Made by a program: the position numbers and the translations under genes. A stretch of 64,000 bases of DNA from Gorsachius magnificus (Eukaryota; Chordata; Aves; Pelecaniformes; Ardeidae), in assembly GCA_034008185.1 (NCBI GenBank), contig CM067084.1, forward strand, positions 43,041,099 to 43,105,098, written 5' to 3'. The notes beneath the pieces were generated by a model. That model saw nothing but the letters and a program-made list of their open reading frames with translations, did no database searches and was not told the origin of the DNA. Position 1 is the first letter of the stretch, and each line of letters opens with the position of its first letter. Shown one piece after another: positions 11,101 to 26,100 of this stretch.

Positions 11101-14100
11101 GTCTTATGGAGGCATTAAAGAAAGGAAGATTCAATACTGGAAAGAAAGGGTGGACGCTCTGGCTTTCATCCAGCTGAATGAACACTTTAAGCATCCACTT
11201 CATAGGAAGCATTTAAGTAGTTCCGTGGATGTTTAGAAATATAAAACAGTAAGGCTTGATTCTGCCCCTAGTTCAAATCATTGGCAAAATTCCCATGGTG
11301 AAGAACTGGAAGCTAATTAGTGGGTAAAGCGAATATTATTGAGGGTTAAGTAAGCACTAAATATAACTCTTCTTGCTGCTCAGCAAGACACGAGAATATT
11401 TGCTGTCTGCAGAGCGTGTCTGATAAAATCTTACGGAGAACTTGGACAGGGGAGTCAAAACCACTCAAAAGTTTAATGATCAACAGAAGCTAGCTCTGAG
11501 AAATGAAAACACTGGAAGACAATGTTAAACAAGCCAATGTCAGTTTGCCTTTTATATATAGAATAAACTGCAGGACTTAGACCTTCAGACTGAAGGAGAA
11601 TCAGAGTTACAAAGCACAAACAGTAGTAAACAAACGATAAAAATTAGTGTATGTCAGCTTTTCTAATGTGTTTTTCCTTATGACCTTGGAAACAATTGCT
11701 AAATACAAACTATGAAGGAGCAAACAAAACAAAGAACACTTTGTTTTTGACAGGTTCCCACAATCATTATGGCACAATGTTAAAATAGTAAGTAAGTAAA
11801 TAAATGCTAACTTTAATCAAACAATTAAAATGGCACTTATACGCTCTCACCAAACCTAGAAAAGCCAAGCTGTTAGGTCTTGAAATCAAAATAATTTTGT
11901 GTTCATTTGAGACTAGTTCGAAGCAGAATCAAACTACTTGCTACCTCTGCTCTTTCTTAAGCATTGCATGGGCATCAGCACTTCTGTGAAAATGTTTAAT
12001 CTTTTACTTGTGCTGGTGAACTCTTGTACTGCAACAGCAGTTTCCTTCGGGTTAATTTGGTCCCAATACAACGTCCTTTTGAGCCAATGGAGATAAACTT
12101 ACTGGCATCAGTAGGGGATGTAAGTGCTACTGCAAGTGCTGACTTAAAGGTACACGGAGATTTTTAACAAAGGGTCCCTCACTCATATGAGGCACGTGCA
12201 TGTGTTAAGTCAGGTCCTCAAGATCAAGGCATGTATGATGTCAATAGGGTGAGCTGGACTTCTCATCACAAAAGCCAGGGTTTACAGGAGAATTTAATAG
12301 TACACAGAACGTTCACACCTATTGGGCACTAATTGCCATTCGCACTCAGGAACTATGGCCACTGCTCTTTTACTGGCTTTTCATTGTTAAAGCACATAGG
12401 AATACCCTGGAATAAAATTACTGTCAGTTGGTATTCTGCATGGGTACCAAAGAAAGCACTGGCAATCCAAGTGTAAGCCAGCTCACCTATTATTTTTCCT
12501 GGACAGTATGACAGTAGCAAGAGAGAACAAACTGTTCAAATGACAGAATTCAAGTATTTCCCCACATATTTTTTGAGGACGGGTGTCAGGTGACATCATT
12601 CTTTATTTACTGTTTCCCCTTCAGTTGTGCTTTTTTGCTATGAGCCCAGGCACTGCAAGATGTGTACCTACAGGAAAGGGAGAAGGATTCTGCCTCACAA
12701 CTGAGCAGCAATAACCCTGACTGACTTAGAAGCCATATAATACTATTTTTATGCCAATAAATTGAAATACAGTGATAGTGTAGATAAGTAATAAGCAAGG
12801 AATGTGCTAGCTTAAGCTCAATGAAATACACGTGTTAATTTTATGGCTTCTGAAGCAGAGGTAGATCACATCTGAGAGGACTTGGAGCATGGACAGAGTT
12901 GGTGTGTGACAATCTTCATTAATAAAGTAGATATAGTCTAATCTTAAATATTCCTATAGCTGTGCTCCTATGGAGGACTGATTCTATGCTTTCTGTGAAA
13001 AACTATTATCTGATTTTCCATATTTGATGCTTGATAAATGCTTTATAATATAAAAGATAATCAGATTTAAAGTAACGCTGAATTCAAATTAGGTCTATAC
13101 ATTAGGCTTTGTTTCTTACACACAGTGTGGTATACATAATGTTTTCATTCAGCAGTGTTATTGAATAGTGTTGAATAAGCATAATGAATCGAGGCTAGTT
13201 AGTTTTTGCTCAATATGTGGCAGTACTGAAAGATAAAAAAAATATTTACATCATGCTCAAGATTATTAAATACAAGACTGATAGGTTAGGAAAATTGCTG
13301 AATTTTTCATTGAACTGAGTTTAAAAAGGCAAATGAAAGTTGTGGTCCTTTGATATTACCTTGGTTGCTACGATGAAAACCAGGTCAAAATGGGAACAAA
13401 CAGGGAAGAGCCATAAGAAAGAAGAAAAAGTGTGGCTAATCAGTATGATTATTTATTTTAGAAACAAACCAGCAAGTAGAAAGTGTTTGTGCAGAAAATA
13501 TTCTTACCTGCCAAAGATGAGATATTAATAATTACTCCTCCATCGCCTCCATTTCCTTTTCTCATGTATTCTAGGCCGAGGTAGGTTCCTCTAATCACAG
13601 ATGTCTGATATAGGAGGGAAAGGGATGATTATATTCAAAATATGTTATTTTCTGCTCCTAGAAACTAAATCTTGCTTTAGTCTTGGTACCTAGAACCTGT
13701 ATTGCTTTACCAGTGATCTTATTGATACTTGGAAGATTATAATCACAAATGATGTTCAAGAGTAATGCAACTCAATAACTTCAGAAGCACAACTGCAATG
13801 CATAGAAATAATAGCAGCTGAGAGTTTTGACCAGGGAAGGTCTACAGAATTATGAATCATGGAAAAGGAAATCTTCCCAAGTAGTAAAAAAACCCCAGAG
13901 TAAAACACATCTGTATATGACTGAAACCTAATGGATAGTGGCTAGGTGTACTGGAAAAAAAAAAAAAAAAGCTTTTAAAATCAGGACATTAAGTATTTTT
14001 CTACCATTATCTAAATTCCCAAATCAAAATTGGAATGATTTAAAGACATGTATTACATTTCATTTTTATTAGCTGATAGTTTAGACGTACATGTTATAAA

Positions 14101-17100
14101 AGATAAAGTAAAAGTCCTAATTCAAGTTTAGTTGCCCTTTCATTCTTACTGTTTTTAACAGGAATCAGATTTGGAAGACTGAATGTCCTGCTCTATTATT
14201 ATTGCTTGTTCATTGCCCAAGTAACAAGAAGTTAAGCCGCCCATTGACAGAGATAAAACAATTTGAGATGTCATTACCAAGTTTGCTTTGACATTTCGAT
14301 AACGAATCAGCTTTTTTCATTTTCTATAGTTGCAGCATATTCTGTGATATTTTCAATATCAGTGTATTTTCAGTATACCCATTTCCTGGAGTAATGTAAA
14401 AAAAAAAATCACCAAATATGAATAGTTCAAAATTAATTTTAAACTTTTCTTAAACAAAAAATTCCCATAAAAAACTTTTTTATTTTTCTCCTGAAAAGTT
14501 TTGTCTTAAGTGACATACTGTTTAAAATGTTTTGATTAATATCAAAAGAATGATATTAATTAAATGTTTTAACAGAAACTTTCCAAAGAACTGTTTTCAG
14601 TGGATAATATAAAATGGTGACATTTGTAAAATATAAATATTAATTTGTATAATAAAATGTAAAATTTGGTAAAGTACAAAACTAAATCTGATTTCTCTCG
14701 CATGTCCTGGAAAGTTTCAGAGTCACTATAAATGTAGCCAAGATTATCACATGTAAATTTTGGAGGGTTTATTGAAACCCAAGTTGTTTAATGCCCAGTA
14801 GTGTTGCTGTAAGGTATACTTATTCTGAACATAAACTCATTGGCAGCTCAACTGAAATTAGACTTGGACTTAAGGGTGGATGGCATTTTTAGTATATACA
14901 TATGATACATAGGCTGTACACAAGACATTTTAGAAAGGATGGGGTTAATGCTGTCTAGGGAGAGCAGGTGCAGGTTCTATCACGCCCTGGGGCAGTGGCT
15001 CAGCCTGCTGAACAGAAGAAGAGAATTCCACTTAGGATGATTAGAGGAAATAAATCAGTTAGAGAAGGAAGTAGCTTGGGGCTACTTGGGGCTTGGTTCC
15101 TCCAGCCTTCTCGTTCAAAGAGATAATAGAGCTAGATAGCTAGACGAGTCTTTGGCCAAACCACAATTATATGCAAGGAAAAAGTGGGTAGCTTGACTCT
15201 CCTATCAAAAACCACTGTAGTGCTCTTTTTTTTTCTCTCTAGACTCCATTAACTTGGCATTTCTTCAAGTGGCTGGGGAAGCCTTCTCGTTTACGTAGGT
15301 ACTGTGAAAGGTTGTCTTCAGAATTAATACAGACTTTAATTTGTATATTGCCCTTACACCTGCTGTTATCATTGCAAAAAGCTTCTCATCGAGTGTGGCT
15401 GATCTCAGGCGACATGGCTATTTCTGATGTTTGGGCTGGCAACATAAAGAATTATTCTGGAGGTAAACTCTGAACCAAATATACAGGGTGAGAACAACGT
15501 AGCTGTCTGCACACTCGGCAGATGGCACATCAGGTGAAAGGCATGGTGTGATAGATCTCCCATTCTTTTGCCAGAATTCCCCTCTCTCCAGTAGAGAAAG
15601 TCCTCTCAATAGTTCTCCAAGGAAGAACAGCAGTGGCTGAACTTACTGTACTACAAAAGTCATACAAGGCATGCTTAGAAGTCTTAGTGCCTCTTTCCAG
15701 TCGAGTCTGTTGATCCAGCTGAGTTGACAAAGTAAAGCAGGCTCTCATTTCGGGGTGCCAAATGCTCAATTGGGAAAGAAATTTTCCAGAGAACAATAAT
15801 CTTTGGACTATTGTTTTCCAAAGAAAAACAGCATGCTGGTTTTTGTTTTTGTTATGAAATCCTGTCTTTGGAAGTGCATAAATTGCAGCCTCAGGCCTCC
15901 TCTCATATGAAATACGACTTTGGATTCCTGTTTGTTGGTGTCAGAATACTTCGTCTGAATTCTAGAAGAAAGCTTATCAGCTTTTACTTCACTATACCAT
16001 GAAACACGCAATAGAAAATAAAACAGGCAGAGAATGATGCACTTTGTGCAGCCCAGTTTCCTGGGTTTGGAATATGATAAAAAAATGTCTGCAATTTGCC
16101 TTTCAATAAACTGAAAGGAACTAGAGGTGTTTTGAGATTGTGTAGTTCTCCATGTATACTTTTAAGAATAATAATTTAATTCCATGCTTTTAACCAACAA
16201 TAATTCATAGTTTGTTTATTGCAAATAGAAATTCCGGGAAAGTTAACATTTAAAATTACCTAATTAAAAAAAAGTTGTCTGACTCATTTTAAGATGAAAA
16301 TATGCTGCAAGACTTAACTTTGTACAACAAAGCATGTTGGATTTTAGAGGTGAATTTTTTACAATTCCTTTGTTTACAACTGCATTTGGGTGCATGGATA
16401 TTGTCCATGAAGATGTCAAGAACAAAGAGTAGGAAAGTAGTCGAATTTGCAATTAAAGGTGGGTGAAGTGATAATTGGGACAGCTGACTCTCAACTAGTT
16501 TTTTTGCTCCTGGCTCCTGAAAAGTAGTATGATTAACATCAGAGAATAATCTAAATGGTTGTCCTCCTAGCTGTTGAAAAACCATGATCTTAGTGGTACT
16601 GCTGTTTGTTTTCTTACCAAAATACATTGTTTTACTATAGCACATAATGAAGATGGACCATCAAGGTGCACTGCAGGGCTAAGTGTGCTCCCAAGAGAGG
16701 GAATTTTACTCTTGAACTGTCAATAGAAAATTTAGGATTCTTTCCAATGAAGTTACAGTGGTGAGAGTGGGAATATCTCCTACTATTAGTTTCCATAAAT
16801 TATGGATTTAAATTAGAGACATTCTGAAGCACCATACAGTAATAAACCCCAAACTTAATATCTGACAGCATGGTAAACTTTACAAAATAATTGTGCAAAT
16901 GCTCAAAACATTTGCAGTTTGTTTTGGAAGTATCATGTGAGTAATAAATACTTTATTTAACAAATTGTTAAATGGTAATTTAGGTATCAGTGTCAAAATC
17001 AGAAACAGAACTTAAAAAATCTGTGATTCTCGACATTTCTATGTATCCCAGGGCTTTATAGTTTTAATTGTATTGTTCTAAAAGAAATCATATAGTGAAA

Positions 17101-20100
17101 CTCTGATTCTAATAAGACTCCAAGTCTTCAACAGAGACCTAATTAATTTTTTTCTGGCGTTAGGAACAGTGTTAGCCAGTGTTGTGCAATGTTCGTGTAT
17201 TCCAACATTACACTCGTAAGTCAATTTTCATACTCTGTGTTTCATTTTAGCTTGATCTATAAAAAACCCTCTAAACTGTTCTTCAGTGATGGTGCCCAGA
17301 ACATCATTAATCGTCATCCTTTGTAAGTGGCAACCACTTTGAAGGTAATTTAGTACACGGTGCTTTTTTCCTAGTGTTTCAAGGCAGGTGTTCCAACTGA
17401 CGTAGTTTCTTATGCTTATTTAATAAGGTTTCCTTTGCCACCTCTTGTCTGATACTTCTGCTGTCTCCTTATGCATGCTAGTATTTGATGCTGAGAAACT
17501 ATATGCGCATTCCTTCAATGCTGAAGACGACTAATCTATTGTTATCCAGGGGATAAGGCAATACAAATTCCTTTGAGAGGCCAAAATGGTAACCAGTAAT
17601 CAGTCCTAACATTATATGTAGGCTTCTGAGCTAATCCAGTTCAGTGCTAGGGATGCCGAACAAAAAACAAATGAAAGAGCCATCGACTTGTGGTTTCATA
17701 AAGCAGGTTAGTACAGAGCTGGAATTTGACCCAAGATCATTTGACTTTCATACTGTGATGTTGTAAATTGATGACTATCTATAAGGAAACATTTCAAAGT
17801 ACTTTATGAACTGCATAAGACAAACTTCAAAAGTCTGAAACTAAGTGCTGCTAGTGATATCCATGGAAAATTTTAGCATTTTGCTGTTGGACAGAGAGGT
17901 GGGACTGATTTTGTCTTTAATGTAGATTTTCTAGGAAGCGGACAGGTTGTAGCAAGCATGCAAGTCCCTTGGCATTCCTATGTATAGGTTCATTTACTTG
18001 CTATATGAAATGAAATTTCAGGCTCTTGACTTTGAATTTCAGCTCAAACTGTGGAAAACAAGAAGCCTGGAAGGGAGAGGCAGAAAGAAGGAAGGAATGT
18101 GCAGTAGGATTTGATAATTTGCTAGAAATCAGCAGCTTTTGTACCATGTGGGAGTGAAATACTAGGTTTTGTTTTTTTACTGTGCAGTTTTCTTTACTTC
18201 CCCCCTCCTCCCCCATTCCTGAAGGACAGAGGAATAGTATTGCATTTTGAGTAGCTTGGCTTAAGTAGTTCTCAGTTCAAAGAAATTTGCTTTTCATTGT
18301 ACTTCAGCATTGGTTACAGTAAACACATTAAAACTGTAAGCTAAGAAGTTAATTGACTTGCTGTGCAATTAAGGTAAGTCTCTGTGCTTCCTACTGCAAT
18401 ATGAACAACAAAAATAATTACACTTACAGGTTTCTTTATGCACTTAGAGTATTGACCCTTATGCCACCGATTTCAGGGTAAGTGGTACTTCTCACTTTTT
18501 GTGGCCACATCTCTCTTATTCCTCTTTCTGACATCAAATTATGCTGAAGAATAAGCAACTAAGCCATTGAACAGCAGAGTTAGTGTATTCCTGGTTGTAT
18601 TAGAATGCAAGCTTGGTAAAGTAGTTACCTATGCCATTTTATCTTCCACAGATAGCACTATTTGTTTCATTTAATTTTTTTGTTGGTAGTGTTAAGAAAC
18701 AGTGCTTGCCTGGGTCTGTACTGTGGGACCTGGTGGTAATTCCCACCTGCTGAATCCAGCTATGTGTCCTGGTCACGTTATTTTGGGATGGAAGTTCAGT
18801 CCTTGTCAGTTCTCCTGGTACACAGTGAAAAGAGAGCAAGGTGTATGGACCAGAAGAAGGTTGCAGCATAGTCCCAAAGGGGTCCCTTTTACGGCTTGCA
18901 CGATGGATCAGCCTTGCGATGATCATGGAGCCTTTGTCCCAAAAATAAATTAATCACTTCTGAAGTTTGCTTAGTTACCCTTCTAGTTTCTGCCTAGACA
19001 TTAAGTGGCCTTTTGAGGAATAGTTCCTTACTGATGAGCAAATGAATTGATTTTACAAGGTTTGCTACCTACTGGAACCTTTATTTCACCATGAGCTATA
19101 TTGAACGGAGCCACACATATATATATATACACAGTGTTGCATTCTCTTCTCTGTAGTACCAATCTAAGTATTTTGCACAGACAGACCCTGAGTTAGGTAG
19201 ACTTCATTTTAGAAAAGGACTTTGCTAAATTCACAGAAACTTGTTACCTTTGTCATTTATGGAAATAAATTATGCAAACCCATGAAAAATGTAAAAACTT
19301 GGAATTGTTGAGTATAGCCACATTTTGTCTAGTAATGAAGAATGCACTGACTTATGCCTGAGCAAATTTTACTTGTGTATTTGAATTTTACTTCTCTGTG
19401 GGCAACACTTAAATAATTGGATCGCATATGACTGGGGTGTTTTTGGCAAGTCCAAGTTATGGCCTGCAGTTTAATGTTTTGCCAGAACACAATTTAAGGT
19501 TTTGCCAGAATAATGTGTTAAAATGTGCAAAATCATCACATACACAGGAGATAATTGTGATTTTAAATTCTTTCATGAGTCTTACTTAATTTTGTTTGGG
19601 GAATCAGTTTAAATATACCTACAAAATAATTAATTTGTTGGCATAAGGAAACAATAAGATAGTAAAAATGTTATGCCAAGTGCTTCTGTACTTTAAATTC
19701 AGGTAATATTTAAAATGTGAGCATATGTGGTACCAGTTCTGATACATTTAACTGTGCACTGCAAACTCTGTCAGTTTTCAGAAACCTCAGATACGAGCAT
19801 AAAAAAGGAACCACCAAGTAAATTTTGGGATTGTCTTAGTATAAAATGTGCTAAGTGCATTTGTAAAGAGAAAACATATGGTAATTATAGCAGCCACTAT
19901 AATTACAGTGGTTCCAGGAGGCCTACATCATCAACAAAGATAAAATTAGGGAAGCTTCTTAGAACACCAAATTATGTTTAACTAATGTGTATGTTCAAGG
20001 CTCATAAAGATGTGGGAGCTTTTCTTTCTTTCGGGACTTGAAGAGAAAAAAGTCAGATCACAAAATTGCTGGATTCCTTAGGCATAAGCTCTTATGAAGT

Positions 20101-23100
20101 CGAATGCAAGAAACACTGTTCTTATGCTGAAGGACTGCAAGTAGGACTCTTCTTAACAATGTATGTGTCTTATGTCCTTGTGCTATTCTGTGCATGGGTA
20201 TGTGTGTGTATGATGGACTGTTGAAACTATGCTGGTAATATCCATTTAAAATGGAATTCCTGTATCGTTGCTGAGACCTTTTTTTTATGTACCATAGTAA
20301 CAAGAGTGTACATTTGTATGGGTAAGAATAGTTGAAGCTGCCATTGATCAAGCTGATACCAATCAAGTCAACACTTTCAGCTTTGGAGTTTTGAGGTGAG
20401 GAATGGATGGCATTGCTAGAATACTTAACTAAAAATGTTAATGGAAATATGAATAAAGTAATGAAAAGGTGGATGTTGTTTAGCACAAAATATAGCAAAA
20501 TGGTGGAAAGCACTGCAACAGAAATATCTTTTTAGAGGTTGATACTCTTTTTTTCCCCCATCTTTATCAAGCTGTCTTTTCTTGCTCTCAGGAAACTGTA
20601 ATGGATAAAAGGACGAATTGTGTTTTATTCCCTCTTTTTCCTTCTAAATTAAGTCTTGCTTTCTGAACCTGCATCTTCATTTCTGTTCTTCATGCTTTCT
20701 CAAGCAGTATTATCAGGGAACTTCCTTACACTCCTTTAAATATGTTCCTGAAGACCAACTGGTTCTGTGAACTGTTTTAGCCATAAAGAACACACCCCAT
20801 ATGTGTTTGTTCTGATTTATCTCGCTCTGTACTGCTCTACTTTTGCACTTTGTACTTTAAACTGGGGCAGGAAATATTTGTTGGATCAATATATAAATGA
20901 TATCACTAGGACAAAGACTGGCCTGTGGGGGGGGTGTCCCTTTTTAAAATTAGAAAATAAGTGCATAATGTGTATCAAAATGTGTGGCCATAGAAGTTAT
21001 TCCTGTTCTTAGGGATAAGACAAAGGATACTTAAAATGTCCAACGTTGGGGAAATAGAGATGTTTTAAAATCATGTATTTCATACATATTTTGCTCCTTT
21101 CTCTACAAGAAGTGAGAAAATATTTTATGGAACCTACCAATATAACATATTACCTGCAGCAGCTGTTATTCTTCCATTATTATAGTTAAAAAGCAAAAAG
21201 TACAACCTTTTATATCTTGGTTTATGGAAATTACAGTAACTAAATAGAAATGCCCTATGGAAATAAGCTAGTTAGCTGACTCAAGCTTGGACAGGGAAAG
21301 AATATTGAAATCAAAAGATAAATGAGGATATTTGGATCTTAGTGTGTCCTTGATTTAGAATCATAGAATGTTTTGGGTTGGAAGGGACCCCTAGAGGTCA
21401 TCTAGTCCAACCCCCCTGCAGTGAGCAGGGACACCGCTAACTAAATCTGGTTGCTCAGAGCCCCGTCCAACCTGGTCTTGAATGTTTCCAGGGATGGGGC
21501 CTCGACTACCTCTCTCGGCAACCCGTTCCAGTGTTTCACCACCCTCATTGTAAAGAATTTCTTCCTTATATCCAGTCTTATACCCCACATGGCTGTACTT
21601 CTACTCTGCTTGATCATTTTAGATGTTCTTATTCCAGTCACCAGCATGCGTTGTTGAAATTTTTCAACTTTCAGCTATGAATGAAGTCATTAGGACATGT
21701 ATGGTGAACTTCCCTATACAATAATGTATATGTCTGCTTCAGCCCACTGGTAATAAGGCTAAAACAACAGTAGAAGGAGGTTCTCAATGTCTTCTGGTAC
21801 TTCTTGGCACTGAAAAATTGTTTGGACATCACTCTAAGTTAGGGTATTTACCTGGACATTAAATGTCTTCAAGATTTGCTGATCAGAACTGCCTTAATTT
21901 TTTTTTGAGCCAAATTTAAAGGTAAATCACAGACAAGTGTGTTTCTCACATGGACTTCATTTTTTCTGGTGATAAGTAACTATCTGTGCTTTCAAATTTG
22001 AGAGGTAGATGGCTGCCTACAGTAACTTACATCCTGTGTGAAACCAGACACAGAAATAAAGAGAAATAAGTAATCTAGAACACAGGTAAAGTCCTTTTTC
22101 AAATTCAAGGGATCTGTACTGATAGATATTGATGCTGCATAGCACTGAGGATGTCACACTCCTATTATTTCACAATATGAAGTTTCCTGATATTTGTTAG
22201 AATATTTTAGAAATTAAAGAGGAAAGAAGAAATATGTGTGGTTAAATCTTAAAAAAAAGGGAAGATGAACAAATTTATTTTTCTTATTGTGTAAATTTTA
22301 ATCTGTGATGTCGGTTCAGTCCCTTCCAAGAATAAACCAATTTTACTGTGGATAGATATAAAAGATCAAGAAAAAGTATTATTAAATCTAACTTTTTTTT
22401 TTTTCAAATACATACTTTCCTCTTAATTTTTCTGTAACTTGTCTCACATACAGCTTGTGTTACTTGTCCTGGGGTTTTTTTGTTAGTTTGTCTTCATGGA
22501 GGCATTATGATTCAAAGACTCAGGCGCCTTTGTCCTTAAAACTTTTGAAAAAACCCAGACTTTTAATTCTCTTATCCTAAGCTTTGTTTTTTCCATTAAC
22601 AAATTCCAAACAACTGAAAACTCCACGTTGCACTCTTCCAAGCTTCCTTTTGCTACTTTCTTTGCAGATCTAGATTATAACACTTCGTAGGTATGGTCAT
22701 AGGGGTGACTTCCTGAATCACCATTGAATTAGAACTTCACAGGTGGTATAATACAAGCTGGTCAGAATTTTCTTAACCTAGAAAGTTGGTCTTTCGTTTG
22801 GAGCTTAGATCTCCTAGCAGCATAGGCTAAATTAAAAAATTTTCAACTGAGGAACAGATATTGTGGTCTCACCTGATAGAATACCAGATAATAGCAAAGA
22901 ACTGGTAATAATCTGTTTGAAAATAAATTTTACAGGCTTGTTCAATGGACTGGTTTTAGCAAGTAAGTGCTCTTAAGCGGTGTGCTTCTATCAGTGATTA
23001 TGGTGTAATGGCCTATATTAAAAGTTCAGATCACATGCTTGCTTTATTGGTGAAGAAAATGTGGAGCTCGTGGTTGAACAAATTTTCTTGTAATACCAAG

Positions 23101-26100
23101 AAATGGCAACTTATTCTCTAATACAGGCCAGCTGAGTCTCACAAGTAACTAAAATGTTCCAAAATATCAATGTAAACAGAGTGGTCTCCTGTAGATGTGG
23201 CTCTACTGCTTTGGGCACCAAATTGTTATACCTACCTGGGTAAAAAATTTGGGTTTTATAGAAAGAGAATTTTATCTGGTGTTAGCCTGAGTACCTCTAC
23301 AGTGCTGCACATCTTGGATAGACAATTCAAAGGACCCACCACACACATATTTATTGGTTAGTACATATGCAGTTACGTGGTTATTGTTTCAATAGCTTAC
23401 CAATAGTTTACCAATCCAATAATTCATGTCCTGTCATATGGCACAATCTGTAGAAGCCAAGGGCTGTTAAGCATATGCCAGGATTAAATAAAATATGAAC
23501 ATGTGAAAGGAGATAATGCTTACCAAGTTAATTTGTATAGTGCTTTCCCAGTCCTTCTCATTGTTCACTCCAGCATTATTAACCACAATATCCAGCCTTC
23601 CAAAATGTTCAATTACTTTTTTGAAAGCACCTATAGTGAGATCCAAGGGTGAAATTTCTTAGTACTTACGGAAAGTAAGATATAAGGATGCAATGCATGC
23701 ATACAAATTAATGTTTTATTAGTCTACCAAAAGGCCTTCACTGTTTTCTTAACCACTAATGAGCAACACGCAATTAAATTCTTTATCTAACCATTCATGA
23801 ATATTAAACATATTCAGGAAAACTGAAAGGATTAAGATACCATGGTCACCTGTTCATTCAGTTTTATAATGCCTGATAACAGGAGCTAATGAAAGTTCTT
23901 AGCACCCATACATTTTGTATTAGATAGGATGTTTGGCACCCTAATTTTATAAATTAAGCATTTATAGCTTGATTTGTAACCGTTTGATATAGCTAGTGAA
24001 TTCAAGATTGGGCACAATCTGTTTTAAATGAAAAAAAAAAGCTTCATGTGTTCAGAACAATTTTCTTGGTTCCAAGAACACAACTCTTATTCAGTGATAT
24101 AACTAACATGAATCTTTCAGTTACAAATAATTCATCATAATTCTTGTTTAAATTTATCCATCTACAGATGAATTGTTATACATCCTACTTGGCAGGTAAG
24201 TTTAATAATGTGTTTCTCAAATTCCGGTTGTCTTCCTTCTGCTGATTAAAATAGTGACCTGCCTTCCAAAGAATTTCAAAATTAAGAACTGGGAAACTTC
24301 CACAATGACATTGTGTTCTCCCAGGTGACAGTGTCTGAACTAAGATAAAAGATTTTTATGGAAAAACATGATGATGTCATAGCGATGAGCAAACTCATCT
24401 AGGCTGCCTCTGCTTTGACAGAACAGTTGGATCAATTGACCTCCAGATGTTCACTCCAGACTTAAGATTTTCCATGACTGCAGACATTATCTGACATGTA
24501 TATATAGCTTGGTTTTGCCTCCAAGTATTGTTCCTCATCACTAAATATTTATTCTTTTGTAAACCAAGACACCACCACCCCAATATTGTTTTAAAAAAAC
24601 TTTGTCCGGCAACTGACTAAAAATCTGGAGTATTCCAAGTATACTGAAATTATGACTTTACAGGCCTTAATGAAACCACTTCACTAAAGGGTGGTCCCAG
24701 GACCACCTTAATTCTCTGATCTTTAGTCTTCGGCTATTACTGTCCAACAGGAGCGTAGAAGCCGCTTTGAGATGTCCACCTTTTTTGCAGCAGTTGCAGG
24801 GGTTTACACATTTTTTTTCCCTGCACCAGATGGTCAGTATTGTTGCACCCTTTCCTTTGCCTGAATGCTGCAGGTCCGTCACGGTCATCACTGTGACATC
24901 CAACCAAGAGCTAGGCAGCTAATGGGGAAGGTTTTATTTGTCCAACTGCCTTTATTGTACAGATTTTTCTAATATTCTTATTCTGTACTGGAATATTTTA
25001 ATATTACTAAAGCCTCTATTTTTGGCTGTCTGCCTTTTTGGCTTTTATTATATTTGTTGCTAATTCATTCTCTGGTTTCTCAACTTAACTCTTCAATCAC
25101 TTCTTATCTTTCCAATCCTGCATCAGCAAGGGCAAATGAAAACCTTTGACTTTATTAGGAGCAGAACTGATTATTTAACTTAGTTTCAATGAGTAAAGTA
25201 AATACAATTTGCATTGTCAATTAGCTTCCAAATTTTGGAAACTGGCTCTCTGATTCCCTTTTTAGCCTTCTCTAAACAGCATCTTTCGTCAATCTCATTC
25301 TTAATATTCTTAGTAATAGAATCTTTTGCCTTGAAAAAACACTGTGGATAACAGTATTTTTGCCAATTATTTGTTTATTAAATTCACACAGTCTTGACTC
25401 ATTGTAGTTTTGTAGTTTACATACTGAGAAAAGAGCCAAATGGTTTTCAGCTGCTTGCATATCTATGTTAAAATAAAGAAAGATTACCAAATTTGGAATA
25501 TTTCTGGTAAAAGTTTACCTGCCTACAGTAATCCCATCTATTACCTATCCACAAAAAGAAGAATCTCATTATAAATTCTTAACAATTAAGTTATCATCAC
25601 CCTCACATCAGTGTAAACTGACTTATTCTTCCCTTTTCAAATGTAGAATAATTCTGTGCTTACATTGCACACAAGTTAGTGCTTATGGAATCTTGGAAAT
25701 TAAAAGCAGATGATCATATGAAATATTGAATGATGAAGAATGAAGAGGAAGATCCATTCTGAAGGAGAGAAAAGAAAAACTGTGGAAACTAAGTGTAAAC
25801 ACCAGTTATATGTGAGCTTCCTAAATATTCATGGAAAGCAAAAGTAAATGTATGGTGATAGAAGGTATTTGTGGGGAACTATGTGAAAGGCCACCAGAGG
25901 AAAAAGCACAGACAAGACTTGAAAGTAGATGAAGCAGCTGATTTCCTACTCAAAAGCCATATGTACCTACAAACAGCAGTTCTAGTACTGGGTCTTGTTT
26001 CATACCGAAAGGGCTAAAGGTAAAATAAGAGGAACTTCATTCACACTCATGACCTTTAATACAAAACGCAAGTACAGGACTTGATGCAGCCAGTAAGAGC

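Larger units (their letters stand above)
13605..23523 (-). other. HPGD: HPGD intron 3 (9.9 kb, the longest)
   Basis: This phase-0 GT-AG intron contains two MIR-like relics (17.7 and 18.35 kb), a CR1 3'-end fragment (21.36-21.65 kb) and a decayed LTR with a PBS-like motif just downstream of exon 3 (about 23.2-23.4 kb). It also has an A-run at about 13958-13973 and a short (TA)n tract near 19115-19131. The rest is AT-rich without recognisable features. The longer open frames at 16289-16645 and 20058-20513 on the minus strand have no domain and appear to be chance. Confidence 0.8.

Noticed and set aside
16289..16645. 118-codon minus-strand frame in HPGD intron 3
   Set aside because: No domain; sense with the gene but not bounded by convincing splice sites that keep the HPGD frame.
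20058..20513. 151-codon minus-strand frame in HPGD intron 3
   Set aside because: The longest frame in the AT-rich introns, but hydrophobic/basic low-information sequence with no domain, splice signals or repeat match I can identify.
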